Made by a program: the position numbers and the translations under genes. Shown here piece after piece: positions 27,969 through 37,039 of a DNA stretch of 64,000 nt (position 1 is the first letter of the stretch; each line of letters opens with the position of its first letter). Location of the stretch: positions 248,001-312,000 of the forward strand of contig NZ_JAPIVT010000001.1 of the NCBI RefSeq assembly GCF_026239735.1, read 5' to 3'. The notes under the pieces were generated by a model. The model made no database searches. It worked only from the letters and a program-made list of their open reading frames with translations, and had not been told where the DNA came from. The DNA is from Pedobacter sp. MC2016-05. GTDB taxonomy: Bacteria; Bacteroidota; Bacteroidia; Sphingobacteriales; Sphingobacteriaceae.

Positions 27969-28240
27969 GAATTTTTGTTTGGATGCTGCAATTTAGACAA
28001 TGCCCGAGCTAATGTGCCAAGGAAATGGAAATGTTACAACGCTTCACCGTATTAATTGAGTGTTGATTGCAAAGACTTTTAACCCACTTGTTTTTCCTTA
28101 GCGTCCATCAAATCCCTCTCTGAAAAGTGACGGGATAGTATTGTTCTATATTTCATTACTTCCGCTGATAGGGGAGGAAAAAACTGGCTAAATTTTTTGA
28201 AATAATTTTGTTTAATAATCTGCGAATCTGCGGCCAGTTT

Positions 28241-29428
28241 TTATCGCATTACCCGCCCAGTTCTATCCACGTTCACATCATCAAAAGGCTTTAAAAATTC
28301 GTTGATGATCACTGAAAATTCTCGTCGTGTTAAAACCTTTTTCAAATCGTATTCGGAAGAAAATTTATAAGTCTTGTTCCACTTCTTCTCAATTTCATTT
28401 CTGGTTGCAACAACGGCTTTATTCCCAACATAACAGACCATTGAAATGGTGTTATCTAGATTGATTGGAATGTTTTGATGATCATCAAACCAGATTTGAG
28501 CTTTGTAGTAGTAATTTTTTAGAGGTTGCTTTATTTCATTGTAGTTAACTGCCTTTTCGGGTTTAAAATAAACCTTCCCATTTTCTATATCCGCTTTTAA
28601 AATTCCGGTAATGCCCACTTTTTGAATCGCCAGCCAATTTGAATCAACGATTTTAACATCCTCAAAAGGCATTAACGACAATTTGTAAGCTAATAATTTC
28701 CCTTGAATGCTTTTTAAGTTTGATAAGCTAGTTTTGGTTTTATAAAATGCTGCATACGCTGCGGCGGCACCAGCCGCCTGTCCGATTTCAAAATTATCAG
28801 TTTTGATGTATAAAATATTTTCCTGGTTTGGAATCAGCAAATTATAAAGCGAAAGATAATTAGATGTTCCATTTATGCCAGCAATTGTTGTACGATATAA
28901 GTTTTCAGCATAATTAATAGTATTTGCTTCTGCTGGTTTTAAAGTTTCTATTTTTAAAGCTGGAAGTATCTTTTCAATCTGATCAGTTACAACCAATACC
29001 TTTGCTTTAATACTTTTTTCTTTGGTCAATTTAGCTTCCCAACCATTTCCAGAACGTTTAATATGATAGTATGGCGTATTGTTGATAACATCAAGAAGTT
29101 TAGCGCTATCAGCCCAATTTTTAATTACTGCGTTTACAATTTGATTGGTCATTTCGGGTAATGAAACACTATCGGCAAGTTTTAAAGACTTTCTGGCTCT
29201 CTTTTCGAACGCCCTCACAACGCCATTTTGAGGTAAACTTTTAAGACCACTTAGTTTGAAACCATCACGCTGTGTTAAAACAATTGCATTTACACCCGAT
29301 TCGGCAGCTTGAACGCCTGCGGCAAAAGCAGCATTTGAATTACCTAAAACAAGCACGTCTGTTTTAATGGTTTGAGCATGAATAACCAAGGGAACTAAAA
29401 ATGCGAAGGCAAAAAACAACTTCTTCAT
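28241..29428 (-). CDS. Exported FAD-dependent-oxidoreductase-like protein
   Basis: A 395-residue protein with a signal peptide ending at IHAQ. The segment TDVLVLGNSNAAFAAGVQAAESG has the beta-alpha-beta shape of an FAD-binding fold, but the glycine motif GxGxxG reads GNSNAA, so cofactor binding is doubtful. The C-terminal end (LTRREFSVIINEFL...VNVDRTGRV) recalls an S-layer-homology repeat. The function is not known. It might be a degenerate member of the family that includes exported FAD-oxidoreductase-like proteins of Bacteroidota. Confidence 0.7.
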   Translation of the reverse strand: MKKLFFAFAFLVPLVIHAQTIKTDVLVLGNSNAAFAAGVQAAESGVNAIVLTQRDGFKLSGLKSLPQNGVVRAFEKRARKSLKLADSVSLPEMTNQIVNAVIKNWADSAKLLDVINNTPYYHIKRSGNGWEAKLTKEKSIKAKVLVVTDQIEKILPALKIETLKPAEANTINYAENLYRTTIAGINGTSNYLSLYNLLIPNQENILYIKTDNFEIGQAAGAAAAYAAFYKTKTSLSNLKSIQGKLLAYKLSLMPFEDVKIVDSNWLAIQKVGITGILKADIENGKVYFKPEKAVNYNEIKQPLKNYYYKAQIWFDDHQNIPINLDNTISMVCYVGNKAVVATRNEIEKKWNKTYKFSSEYDLKKVLTRREFSVIINEFLKPFDDVNVDRTGRVMR

Positions 29429-29636
29429 TGGTGGTGTCTAAAATTAATTGCAATATGCTTTAAATGAATGAATTTTTAATGAAATGAATTGATTTTAAGT
29501 AAATTTAAACACAAAGACAATGCATAAGATATCTATATGCCATATAGTTCAATAACTTACATTTTCTTACCTTCCTAAATGGTAAATTTCTAAACATTTT
29601 TACAAAAATTCATTGAAAAAGGCATAATTTGCTTTT

Positions 29637-30164
29637 ATGGATTTAGAACAACTTAAATACCCAATCGGGCAGTTTAATATGCCTGAAGTTTTTGACGATA
29701 GGCAGACTAAAATCTGGATAGCTGAGATCGAGGCTTTGCCAGAAAAAATCAAAAATGCAACTGAAAATCTAAGCAAAAAGCAACTAAACCAGGCTTATCG
29801 CCCCGAAGGGTGGACATTAAGGCAAGTTGTTCATCACCTTCCGGATAGCCACATGAATGCCTACATTCGTTTCAAACAAACTATCACAGAAGATATGCCA
29901 ATCATCAGGCCTTATTATGAAGAACGTTGGGCAGAGTGTGAAGAAGCAAAAAATGGCGATATTGAGATGTCCATTATTCTTTTGGAAGGTTTGCATCAGC
30001 GCTGGGTGGCTTTTTTAAAAACGCTAAAGTTGGAAGATTATCAACGAAAATACATTCACCCAGAACATGGAAAAGAATTTACCTTGGCCAATATGTTGGG
30101 TAATTATGCGTGGCATGGAAAACATCATTTAGCACATATTACAAATACCATATCTCAAACTTAA
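29637..30164 (+). CDS. YfiT-like DinB-fold metal-binding transferase
   Basis: A 175-residue four-helix DinB-fold protein. His67, His160 and His164 (in VVHHLPDSH and WHGKHHLAH) are at the positions of the metal ligands in Bacillus YfiT. The start LKYPIGQF also matches that subfamily. YfiT is annotated as a putative bacillithiol S-transferase or metal-dependent hydrolase. It stands alone between two genes on the other strand. Confidence 0.9.
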   Translation: MDLEQLKYPIGQFNMPEVFDDRQTKIWIAEIEALPEKIKNATENLSKKQLNQAYRPEGWTLRQVVHHLPDSHMNAYIRFKQTITEDMPIIRPYYEERWAECEEAKNGDIEMSIILLEGLHQRWVAFLKTLKLEDYQRKYIHPEHGKEFTLANMLGNYAWHGKHHLAHITNTISQT

Positions 30165-30337
30165 CCTCGTAATCCTCTTCGATAAATGTCCATCAGCATT
30201 AGCATCCCATATCGCTATGCATGCGTGTAATAATAGAACTGTATAGAATTTAAAGCAGCATTTTAATTTGCCTTCTGAAGGTGGTGAAGAAGTTTTCAAT
30301 CTTCCTAAGATGCTTTCAATATCAACATGACAGCAGT

Positions 30338-31162
30338 TTATCCCACTAAAACAGAGGTCATGGTTAATGAACCACCAACTGCTTTATCGTTAAAGAAAGA
30401 CACCTCTTCTTTATCATTTTTCAATCCTAAATTATAAATCAAGGGCAAATAATGCTCTGGCGTAGGAATAGCCAACATGGCCTTGGTGCCTAAGTTACTG
30501 TAATTGATGAGCGGTTGGTGATCGCCATTTGCTATAAGATTTTTGAATTTGTCATTCATCTCATTTGCCCAATCGTATCCGCCTCCATTAATCATTTCCC
30601 AACTTATCATGCGGAGATTATGCACCATGTTTCCGCTGCCGATCACCAAAACGCCCTTCTTGCGTAGCGCATACATTTCTTTAGCGATTTCATAATGTTG
30701 CTCTGGAGATTTTGTATAATCGATACTCAATTGAAGAACTGGAATGTTGGCTTCGGGATACATGTGTTTTACAACGGTCCAGGTGCCATGATCCAAACCC
30801 CAATCGTGGTCTAAGCCAATAGGTGTAGAATGAACTAAAGTTGGAATTTCAGTGGCCAGTTTAGCATCGCCCGGTGCAGGATATTGAACATCGAAAAGTG
30901 CTTGCGGAAATCCCCCAAAATCATGAATGGTTGAAGGAAAATCCATCGCGGTAACAAAAGTACCATGGGTATACCAATGTGCAGAAACCACCACGACCGC
31001 TTTTGGTACCGGAATATTTTTTGCAAGGTCTGCCCAGCTTTGGCTAAACTCATTGTTTTCAATGCCGTTCATCGGCGAGCCATGTCCAATAAAAATCGTT
31101 GGCATTAAATCGGTTTGTGGCAAACGTTGGGTAAAGCTTCTAAATTGTGATAATGTTGACAT
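30338..31162 (-). CDS. ygiD: YgiD-type extradiol dioxygenase (4,5-DOPA dioxygenase)
   Basis: A 274-residue LigB-superfamily protein. FIGHGSPM (His27) and VVVSAHWYTHG carry two metal-ligand His, and DHDWGLDHGTW and GSGNMVHNL are typical of the YgiD / plant DODA group, which open the ring of catechols such as L-DOPA. The true substrate in this organism is not known. The gene is alone, with about 280 bases of non-coding DNA upstream. Confidence 0.92.
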   Translation of the reverse strand: MSTLSQFRSFTQRLPQTDLMPTIFIGHGSPMNGIENNEFSQSWADLAKNIPVPKAVVVVSAHWYTHGTFVTAMDFPSTIHDFGGFPQALFDVQYPAPGDAKLATEIPTLVHSTPIGLDHDWGLDHGTWTVVKHMYPEANIPVLQLSIDYTKSPEQHYEIAKEMYALRKKGVLVIGSGNMVHNLRMISWEMINGGGYDWANEMNDKFKNLIANGDHQPLINYSNLGTKAMLAIPTPEHYLPLIYNLGLKNDKEEVSFFNDKAVGGSLTMTSVLVG

Positions 31163-31360
31163 GATGTTAAAATTATCTTTAAAGTTACTTTATTCCATCT
31201 TCCGACAGCTTGATGTATGTTAGGAAAAAGGGTTAGCTAACTATTTTCATTTTTATCCGTTAAGTTAAATTGTAGACAATCAAAAGCGAGGCGCTTGATA
31301 AGCGACTGTGGTTTATGGCGGCCGAACGGTCTAAGCGAGAGATAAAAATTCCTATTTAAA

Positions 31361-31397
31361 AAGTAAAAGCCGGGCTTTTTGAGCTCGGCTTTTACTT
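31361..31397 (-). terminator. Intrinsic terminator of the metal-handling cluster
   Basis: AAGTAAAAGCCG and CGGCTTTTACTT form a long stem with an inner GC pair. It lies about 45 bases after the DUF3347 stop codon. Confidence 0.88.
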
Positions 31398-31442
31398 TGA
31401 TTTTTTAAAGGTTGCACATCATGTTTACGATGTGCAGTTTCA

Positions 31443-31946
31443 CTAATTTGATTTTATCGTTTCAGAAACGTCGCCACATTCAAACATCATGCTTCCATAA
31501 TACGGGTTTTCAATGTTTTCTTTTTCATTTAACCAGCTTGCTTTCGCCATTGGGCAGTGTTGAACGTAAACCCTAGCATTGTTAAACTTGATGTTACGTA
31601 CGGTTTTAATCATCGCTGAAGAAATTCCTTCAAAAGATTTTCTTTGTGCTTTGATATCTTTTCCTGCAGCCAATTCAGTTGCTTTTGCTTTAATTATTTT
31701 TGCCTGTTCCATCCACAGTGTGTGTTGTGTGGCTGGCAAATCTTTGTGCGGGATAGCCTCAACTTTGGCTGATAATGCTTTCACTTTTTCTGCTGCTACA
31801 TCTTTCTTATCGGTTGCTAGCGCATTCTTCACATCGTAATAAGCCGTTAACACTTGGTTAAAAGCAGCATCAGTTTTACTTTGTGCGAAAGTTAATTTCG
31901 TTGTTGCAATGGCAATAATAGCCATCATGATCATTATTTTTTTCAT
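31443..31946 (-). CDS. Exported DUF3347 family protein (probable metal binding)
   Basis: A 167-residue protein with a signal peptide (MKKIMIMMAIIAIATTKLTFAQ) and a helical body. The end carries the family pattern VQHCPMAKASWLNE...NPYYGSMMFECG, with two conserved Cys and His/Met residues. DUF3347 proteins occur with copper and other heavy-metal resistance proteins. It is the last gene in a minus-strand cluster with an HMA protein and a HYC_CC_PP protein, which supports a role in metal handling. Confidence 0.9.
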   Translation of the reverse strand: MKKIMIMMAIIAIATTKLTFAQSKTDAAFNQVLTAYYDVKNALATDKKDVAAEKVKALSAKVEAIPHKDLPATQHTLWMEQAKIIKAKATELAAGKDIKAQRKSFEGISSAMIKTVRNIKFNNARVYVQHCPMAKASWLNEKENIENPYYGSMMFECGDVSETIKSN

Positions 31947-32030
31947 CTTGAGTATATTGTTTTGTTTGCGCTGAAGCTTGTATAATCAACAAAATTAATT
32001 TTAGTTGCTTACTTGACGTTCAACTTTAAT

Positions 32031-32846
32031 TTATTTTAAAGCATTAAAAAAGTTAAATTCTGCTCTCAGCAGATACATGTTTTTGGTATATCTATTGGCC
32101 ATATTTCCTGTCGCCTGAAAGCGGTAGCCCAAGTCGATCCTGGTTGTGCTATTCAAAATAACCTGAAAGGCAGGGGCCAAATCCAAATACGATTCGCCTG
32201 AGTTTGGATCTGTCTTTCCCAATATTTCAAAATACAAATTAAAATTAGGTTGCTTGTAGTCTTTGTACACGAAAGGCAAAACCAGATATCCGGAAGATAA
32301 ACTATAAGAAAGCATCTGGTCAGGTTGTGGCGTATTCAGTCTTAGCACCTTATCGTTTTTTTCAAAAGCGTTTGAATAACCTAATGTTGCTGAAATTGCC
32401 AGTTTATGCAACAGTTGCGTAAATATTAACCCCGCTTGCCATCCACTATTATCCCCTTCTAAATTAATATCCCTGCTAAATCCCGGCCTTTTGCTTGTAC
32501 TTATTCTACCAAACGCAGCAGCCCTGAAATGACTTTGGCTTTCGTCAATTGATAAAAAACGATATTTGGCATATAAACTTCCACCCTCCACACGAAAACG
32601 GCCGTCGAAATCTGACAGAAAACCTTGTGCATGCATCATCAGGTTTTTGTTGAAACCAAACATGACTTCTGGAATAGTTCTGCTCATAAAACCAGGATTG
32701 TTAAACATGCCCTCATTGGTAATACGAACACCAATTGATTTGGTGGGCATATTGCTTGCTGGCTCCGTGAAAACGTATAACTCCTGACTAAAAGCCACAC
32801 CAGCGGCGCCAATCAAAATCAGCGCCGTTAAAAAAATCCTTCTCAT
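32031..32846 (-). CDS. Predicted outer-membrane beta-barrel protein
   Basis: A protein of 271 residues with a signal peptide (MRRIFLTALILIGAAGVAFSQ). The remainder is a series of alternating hydrophobic/polar strands ending in YLLRAEFNFFNALK, which looks like a beta barrel with aromatic residues near its end. The longer frame begins at 32888, inside the HMA gene; the ATG at 32846 is one base beyond that gene's stop codon and gives a clean signal peptide. It is probably translated together with the HMA protein. Confidence 0.8.
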   Translation of the reverse strand: MRRIFLTALILIGAAGVAFSQELYVFTEPASNMPTKSIGVRITNEGMFNNPGFMSRTIPEVMFGFNKNLMMHAQGFLSDFDGRFRVEGGSLYAKYRFLSIDESQSHFRAAAFGRISTSKRPGFSRDINLEGDNSGWQAGLIFTQLLHKLAISATLGYSNAFEKNDKVLRLNTPQPDQMLSYSLSSGYLVLPFVYKDYKQPNFNLYFEILGKTDPNSGESYLDLAPAFQVILNSTTRIDLGYRFQATGNMANRYTKNMYLLRAEFNFFNALK

Positions 32847-32847
32847 T

Positions 32848-33384
32848 TTAAGAAAGAACCAGATGATAAACACGCATTTTTTTACCATTTACAACAGCAG
32901 TTCCGTTTGCATACGCATCAGAATTTACGGTAGCCGACTGTTTTTTAAATGCAGAACCTGAAATGAAATTCTTATCAATAACCGAGGCTTTTACCGTTCC
33001 GTTTAAAGTTTTGTTTTTGGCGTTTACAAAACGATAAACATTACCATCAACAATTGCCTGACCTTTATCATCTATTTTTACCTGATTAAAAGTGAAATCC
33101 GCGGTTAAACCACCAACTGAAAAGCCCGCATCCTGTACTTTTTTGCGCACCATATCTAAGTTGATATCAGCGCCTTTCTTGAAATTTAAAACGAAGATGT
33201 TTTTGTTTAAATCTGGTTTAACAGAGTTGATGAAACCCAAAGTTTCTAAAGATTTTTGAGTGGCGTTGGAACACATTGAACAGGTTAAACCAGTTACCTG
33301 TAAATCGGCTGTTGATATTTGTTGTGCCGAAACCTGTGCGGCGAAGATTAGCATAATAATGCTGAATAATTTTATTGTTTTCAT
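32848..33384 (-). CDS. Exported heavy-metal-associated (HMA) domain protein
   Basis: A 178-residue protein with a signal peptide (MKTIKLFSIIMLIFAAQVSA). Residues ~26-95 are an HMA fold whose CSMC motif (Cys35, Cys38) binds a soft metal such as copper; CxxC is the usual form. The C-terminal ~80 residues (FTFNQVKIDDKGQAIVDGNV) are beta-rich and unrecognised. It is located in the periplasm, where it could carry metal to a partner. The next gene starts one base away. Confidence 0.92.
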   Translation of the reverse strand: MKTIKLFSIIMLIFAAQVSAQQISTADLQVTGLTCSMCSNATQKSLETLGFINSVKPDLNKNIFVLNFKKGADINLDMVRKKVQDAGFSVGGLTADFTFNQVKIDDKGQAIVDGNVYRFVNAKNKTLNGTVKASVIDKNFISGSAFKKQSATVNSDAYANGTAVVNGKKMRVYHLVLS

Positions 33385-33413
33385 GATTTTTGGAATTAGA
33401 ATGTTTAATTACT

Positions 33414-33500
33414 CGTCATTTCGAGTGAGTGATCCACGACGGAGAAATCTAATTCATATAGATCTCTCTCAGTCCGTTACACTTCTTTCGAGGTAACAGA
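33414..33500. repeat. Dispersed repeat (CGTCATTTCGAGTG type)
   Basis: Starts CTCGTCATTTCGAGTGAGTG and ends with CTTCTTTCGAGGTAACAGAC, giving imperfect inverted arms with an AGATCT-centred middle. It interrupts the space between the HMA and HYC_CC_PP genes. Confidence 0.5.
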
Positions 33501-33514
33501 CATGAAGAATAATC

Positions 33515-33919
33515 CTAATTCCTAAAAATGCAATTGAAAACATGCAAAGCAACGCCTAAAGAAAGCGGAGGTGCTTTATTGCTGATTTTGCTAAAATATG
33601 CGGGGGTGATATTTGAAAGAAATTCTAAAACCGGCGGATGTAGAAACAGTTGAATAGAAAATAACTTTGGCATTTGTGTTTGTGCCTCAGTTTGGTGACT
33701 ATCCTTAACTTTAACAGTTAACTGCGTGTTTTTGCAACAGCCATCATCCTTAATTTTTTCAGCAGGAATATCTGCACAAAACTTACAAGAAATTTCATTG
33801 CTAAACAGCTTAACATTCTCTAGTTTGCCGCCGCAAAAATGCAAACTTAAAGCCAAACCCATAACACTAACCGCATAGAATACGGCCAAAGAAAGTGCTA
33901 TTTTTTGTTTTAACTTCAT
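33515..33919 (-). CDS. HYC_CC_PP family protein
   Basis: A protein of 134 residues with an N-terminal hydrophobic segment (ALSLAVFYAVSVMGLALSL). It has the features that name the family: HFC (27-29) for HYC, CC (61-62) and a late PP (APP, about 117-118), plus CKFC at 45-48. These proteins are of unknown function and often accompany metal or TonB-dependent transport genes in Bacteroidota. The frame opens at 33958, but the ATG at 33919 gives the natural signal. A TATCTTTG -7 box at 33925-33932 is on the minus strand right upstream. Confidence 0.85.
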   Translation of the reverse strand: MKLKQKIALSLAVFYAVSVMGLALSLHFCGGKLENVKLFSNEISCKFCADIPAEKIKDDGCCKNTQLTVKVKDSHQTEAQTQMPKLFSIQLFLHPPVLEFLSNITPAYFSKISNKAPPLSLGVALHVFNCIFRN

Positions 33920-34012
33920 TTGTACAAAGATATGGCAAAAAAAATTGAATAATGCCACTCATTATTTATTGAAATTCATTTTTTAGTTTAATTTAGCCTC
34001 AAACATAAATAA

Positions 34013-34741
34013 ATGAAGAAATTATTATTATTCGTTTGCGCTTTTTCGATGTTTTCGGCCTTTGCTGCGAAGCCTAAAAATCAATATATCAGAATAAAAA
34101 CGGAGTTTGGAGAATGCATTGTAAAACTTTATAATGAAACCCCTTTACATCGGGAAAACTTTCTGAAACTTGCAAAAGATGGTTATTACAACGGAACGTT
34201 ATTTCACAGAGTGATAAAGGATTTCATGATTCAGGGTGGTGACCCGGATTCGAGAAATGCTAAACCGGACTCTTTGCTTGGAGAAGGCGGCCCGAAATAT
34301 ACCATTCCAGCCGAATTCAGCGACAGTTTATTTCATAAGAAAGGCGTTCTGGCTGCGGCAAGAGAAGGCGATATGGTTAATCCTAAAAAAGAATCTAGCG
34401 GAAGTCAGTTTTATTTAGTGCAAGGCAAGGTTTTTACTGATGAGCAGTTGAATTCTCTCGAAGAAAAACGATTGAAGTTTAAAATACCAGAATATCAGCG
34501 GCAGGTTTATAAAACCATCGGCGGTACACCGCATTTAGATAGAAATTATACCGTTTATGGCGAAATTGTGGTCGGCTTAGATATGGTTGATAAAATCGCT
34601 ATGCTACAAACTGATAAAAATAATCGCCCTAAACAAGATGTTAAAATGGATATTAGCATTTTGAAAAAGAGGGAAGCGAAGAAATTGGAAAAACAGCTGT
34701 TGCAGGATTCTTTGAAAGATAGAATGATAACAAAACATTGA
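34013..34741 (+). CDS. Exported cyclophilin-type peptidyl-prolyl isomerase
   Basis: A 242-residue protein with a signal peptide (MKKLLLFVCAFSMFSAFA). The cyclophilin domain shows FHRVIKDFMIQGGD near residue 64 and SSGSQFYLV, the active-site segments; a lysine-rich tail follows. It helps fold exported proteins. Its stop codon overlaps the exonuclease III start by one base, so the two are coupled. Confidence 0.93.
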   Translation: MKKLLLFVCAFSMFSAFAAKPKNQYIRIKTEFGECIVKLYNETPLHRENFLKLAKDGYYNGTLFHRVIKDFMIQGGDPDSRNAKPDSLLGEGGPKYTIPAEFSDSLFHKKGVLAAAREGDMVNPKKESSGSQFYLVQGKVFTDEQLNSLEEKRLKFKIPEYQRQVYKTIGGTPHLDRNYTVYGEIVVGLDMVDKIAMLQTDKNNRPKQDVKMDISILKKREAKKLEKQLLQDSLKDRMITKH

Positions 34742-35508
34742 TGAAAATCATCTCCTATAACGTTAACGGAATTCGAGCGGCAAGCACCAAAAACTTTTTC
34801 GGCTGGTTGCAGGCTACTAATGCTGATATGGTTTGCCTGCAGGAAGTGAAAGCATTGCCTGTACAAATTCCAGAAATTATAGCTTTAATTGAGCAACTCG
34901 GTTACCATCACTATTGGTATCCAGCTGAAAAAAAAGGATATAGTGGTGTCGCGATTCTAACTAAAATAAAGCCCAATCATGTTGAATACGGATGTGGAGA
35001 AGAATGGATTGATAAAGAAGGTCGAGTTATAAGAGCTGATTTTGATGATTTTTCCCTCATGAGTTTGTACATGCCGTCAGGTTCGAGCGGCGACGAACGG
35101 CAAGTAAAAAAATACGAGTTCATGCACTTTTTTGATGGATACATTGGCGAATTGCGGAACGAAATACCTAATTTAATTGTAAGTGGGGATTATAACATTT
35201 GCCATACTTCCATTGATATTCATAATCCAAAGTCGAATGCCAATTCATCAGGATTTTTGCCCGAAGAACGTGAATGGATGCAGTTATTTCTCGAAAATGG
35301 TTTCATAGATACTTTCCGTCATTTTAATAAAGATCCACACCATTACACCTGGTGGAGCTATCGTGCGGGTTCGAGAGGGAAGAACCTGGGTTGGCGCATC
35401 GATTATCACCTGGCCACAAAGTCTCTCGAAAGTAGGCTGAAAAATGTGAGGATTTTGCCTGATGCCATCCACTCTGATCACTGCCCTGTTTTATTGGAAT
35501 TGGAATAA
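34741..35508 (+). CDS. xth: Exodeoxyribonuclease III (apurinic endonuclease)
   Basis: A 255-residue EEP-fold nuclease that repairs abasic sites in DNA. MKIISYNVNGIRAA has the catalytic Asn, LQEVKA the metal-binding Glu, SGDYNI the Asp/Asn pair, and the SDHCPV end the catalytic His. The ATG at 34741 is chosen over the TTG at 34738. Overlap with the cyclophilin gene implies translational coupling, though the functions are unrelated. Confidence 0.95.
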   Translation: MKIISYNVNGIRAASTKNFFGWLQATNADMVCLQEVKALPVQIPEIIALIEQLGYHHYWYPAEKKGYSGVAILTKIKPNHVEYGCGEEWIDKEGRVIRADFDDFSLMSLYMPSGSSGDERQVKKYEFMHFFDGYIGELRNEIPNLIVSGDYNICHTSIDIHNPKSNANSSGFLPEEREWMQLFLENGFIDTFRHFNKDPHHYTWWSYRAGSRGKNLGWRIDYHLATKSLESRLKNVRILPDAIHSDHCPVLLELE

Positions 35509-35877
35509 ATCTGTCGGTAACAAGTCAGGATTTTAATTCGCTTAACTCATCACAGCTTGAAGAACAGGTAACCAACTCCTTAAATATCTAGCGGAATCGC
35601 TTTTAGAGGGAGAAGATGTTTTTATACTCGGTCAATTTGAAATTTAAGGAACCATGTTTGTCAATTTTCGAGAAATTTGTTTCCGCGAAAATCAGCGTAA
35701 TATGCAGAAGCCTAAAAGGCAATAAACCATCTGCCTACTATAAATCTATCTTGAGTGGAAATCATTCCCCGCAGATTCGGGGGTTTAAGCAGACTTTATG
35801 CTGGTAAGAATAGCTAAGTAAAAGGTTAATCGACCGAAGAGGACAAATGATTGACCAAGATTTAAATAGAAAAATTC
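35509..35877. other. Intergenic region without a recognisable gene
   Basis: About 370 bases after xth. A 63-codon frame at 35616-35807 has no recognisable family and no promoter. A CCCCGCAGATTCGGGG palindrome near 35768 is a variant of the CGCAGATT repeats. Confidence 0.4.
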
Positions 35878-36036
35878 CTATAAATGCTCTTCCTCGTATT
35901 TCTCGCCAGCTTTCAACATCAGCTCAATTTGCTTTAAATCCTCAGCGGTAAGCTCTTCTTTTTCCTGCAATTCAAATACCGCAATCATGTTCTCTTCATA
36001 CTGTTTTTCGGTTTTGATAACGATTTCCTGTGCCAT
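35878..36036 (-). CDS. Small acidic protein, 52 residues
   Basis: An ATG frame encodes MAQEIVIKTEKQYEENMIAV and a predicted helical, highly acidic tail rich in Glu and Lys (ending EKYEEEHL). It starts 10 bases after the stop of the folate cyclo-ligase gene on the same strand, which suggests a shared transcript. Codon use looks like its neighbours. No family was recognised; it might be an antitoxin-like or regulatory peptide, which is speculation. Confidence 0.55.
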   Translation of the reverse strand: MAQEIVIKTEKQYEENMIAVFELQEKEELTAEDLKQIELMLKAGEKYEEEHL

Positions 36037-36045
36037 GATTAAAGC

Positions 36046-36606
36046 TTAAAATTTGATAGTTTCTGTTGGTATGATGCAAAAATCTAAAGCGATGTCATGT
36101 TCATTCACATCATCGATTTTATCAATCGCAGGCGACAAAGATAGCCCTATTTTTTGAGCATTTATATTTTGGAGAAAACGGTCGTAAAAGCCTTTGCCGT
36201 AACCTACGCGATAACCCCGCCTATCAAAAGCCAGCAATGGGATTAAAACCATATCTATTTCACCATTATGGATGATGCCTTTTTGAGGTTCTAAAATATT
36301 GTACAAATTTTTCTGTAAATCGTCCACACCCAGGTATTCGTGATTGGTCATTAAAGCAGTTTCAAAATCAGCCTTCGGAACAATGATTTTGATTTGGGGA
36401 TGTTGTTCTGCCAGCCATTCGATGAGCAAGAAAGTATTTGGTTCTTTTTTTTCGATGATGGGTAAAAATATATGTAGCGTTTTCACTGCGCTAAAATCCA
36501 GCTTAATGAATTGATTTAGCAATCCAGTATTTAGCGATTCATATTCCATATCGCGAATCGCTAATCTATCTTTCAAAGCTTGTTTTCTGATTTCGGATTT
36601 TAACAT
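36046..36606 (-). CDS. 5-formyltetrahydrofolate cyclo-ligase
   Basis: A 186-residue enzyme that uses ATP to turn 5-formyl-THF into 5,10-methenyl-THF. KSEIRKQALKDRLAI near the N-terminus and VLIPLLAFDRRGYRVGYGKGFYDRF near the C-terminus are the family signature, including the GYGKGFYD loop. Translation from ATG at 36606 fits; the longer frame adds nine residues. It precedes the small 52-residue gene and a repeat-rich spacer. Confidence 0.94.
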   Translation of the reverse strand: MLKSEIRKQALKDRLAIRDMEYESLNTGLLNQFIKLDFSAVKTLHIFLPIIEKKEPNTFLLIEWLAEQHPQIKIIVPKADFETALMTNHEYLGVDDLQKNLYNILEPQKGIIHNGEIDMVLIPLLAFDRRGYRVGYGKGFYDRFLQNINAQKIGLSLSPAIDKIDDVNEHDIALDFCIIPTETIKF

Positions 36607-36702
36607 GGCTTTACGTTTAGACAAATATAACAATTAGAAATAGCGCTAGTTTCTGCGCTTAGCAACGGAACATAGTTGTGCTGGCTATATTTCTAAACCC
36701 TT

Positions 36703-36938
36703 TGCCTGCGGCAGGCAGGCGATAGTAGTCGAAATACTTTTTTATGGCAGCAACGCTGAATATGCTGTCATGCTTAGGCACGAAGCATCTGCAGCCGATG
36801 AAACAGATCCTTTGTGCCTACCATTGACGTTTTTAACTTTTCGTATTTGCGAAATCGATTTTCTCGATTGAAGCAATCTCATTTGTTGTCTGATTTTATT
36901 AAAGGAGATTGCTTCGTGCCTCGCAATGACGGCCGTTC
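36703..36938. repeat. Composite palindromic repeats
   Basis: TGCCTGCGGCAGGCA at 36703-36717 is a palindrome. Then GGCACGAAGCATCTG (36777-36791) pairs with CAGATCCTTTGTGCC, and GAAGCAATCTC (36870-36880) pairs with GGAGATTGCTTC (36904-36915), followed by CGTGCCTCGCAATGAC. The last part is an inverted member of the CGTCATTGCGAGG family. No gene is present between 36607 and 37039. Confidence 0.65.
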
Positions 36939-36986
36939 TTAATAAAATTCTCAGAGTAAATCTGCGGTTCCGTAACAAAAATTTTT

Positions 36987-37020
36987 AACAAAAAAGCCCT
37001 TGAAAATAAATCCAAGGGCT
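36987..37020 (-). terminator. Intrinsic terminator after the first EF-P gene
   Basis: AGCCCTTG and CAAGGGCT arms; on the minus strand the hairpin is followed by TTTTTTG. It is 20 bases after the EF-P stop codon. Confidence 0.9.
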
Positions 37021-37039
37021 CGTTTTAAGATTTTATAAT

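Noticed and set aside
35616..35807. 63-codon frame in a spacer
   Set aside because: No family, no promoter, partly made of repeat sequence.
36742..36978. 78-codon minus frame
   Set aside because: Composed of palindromic repeats.
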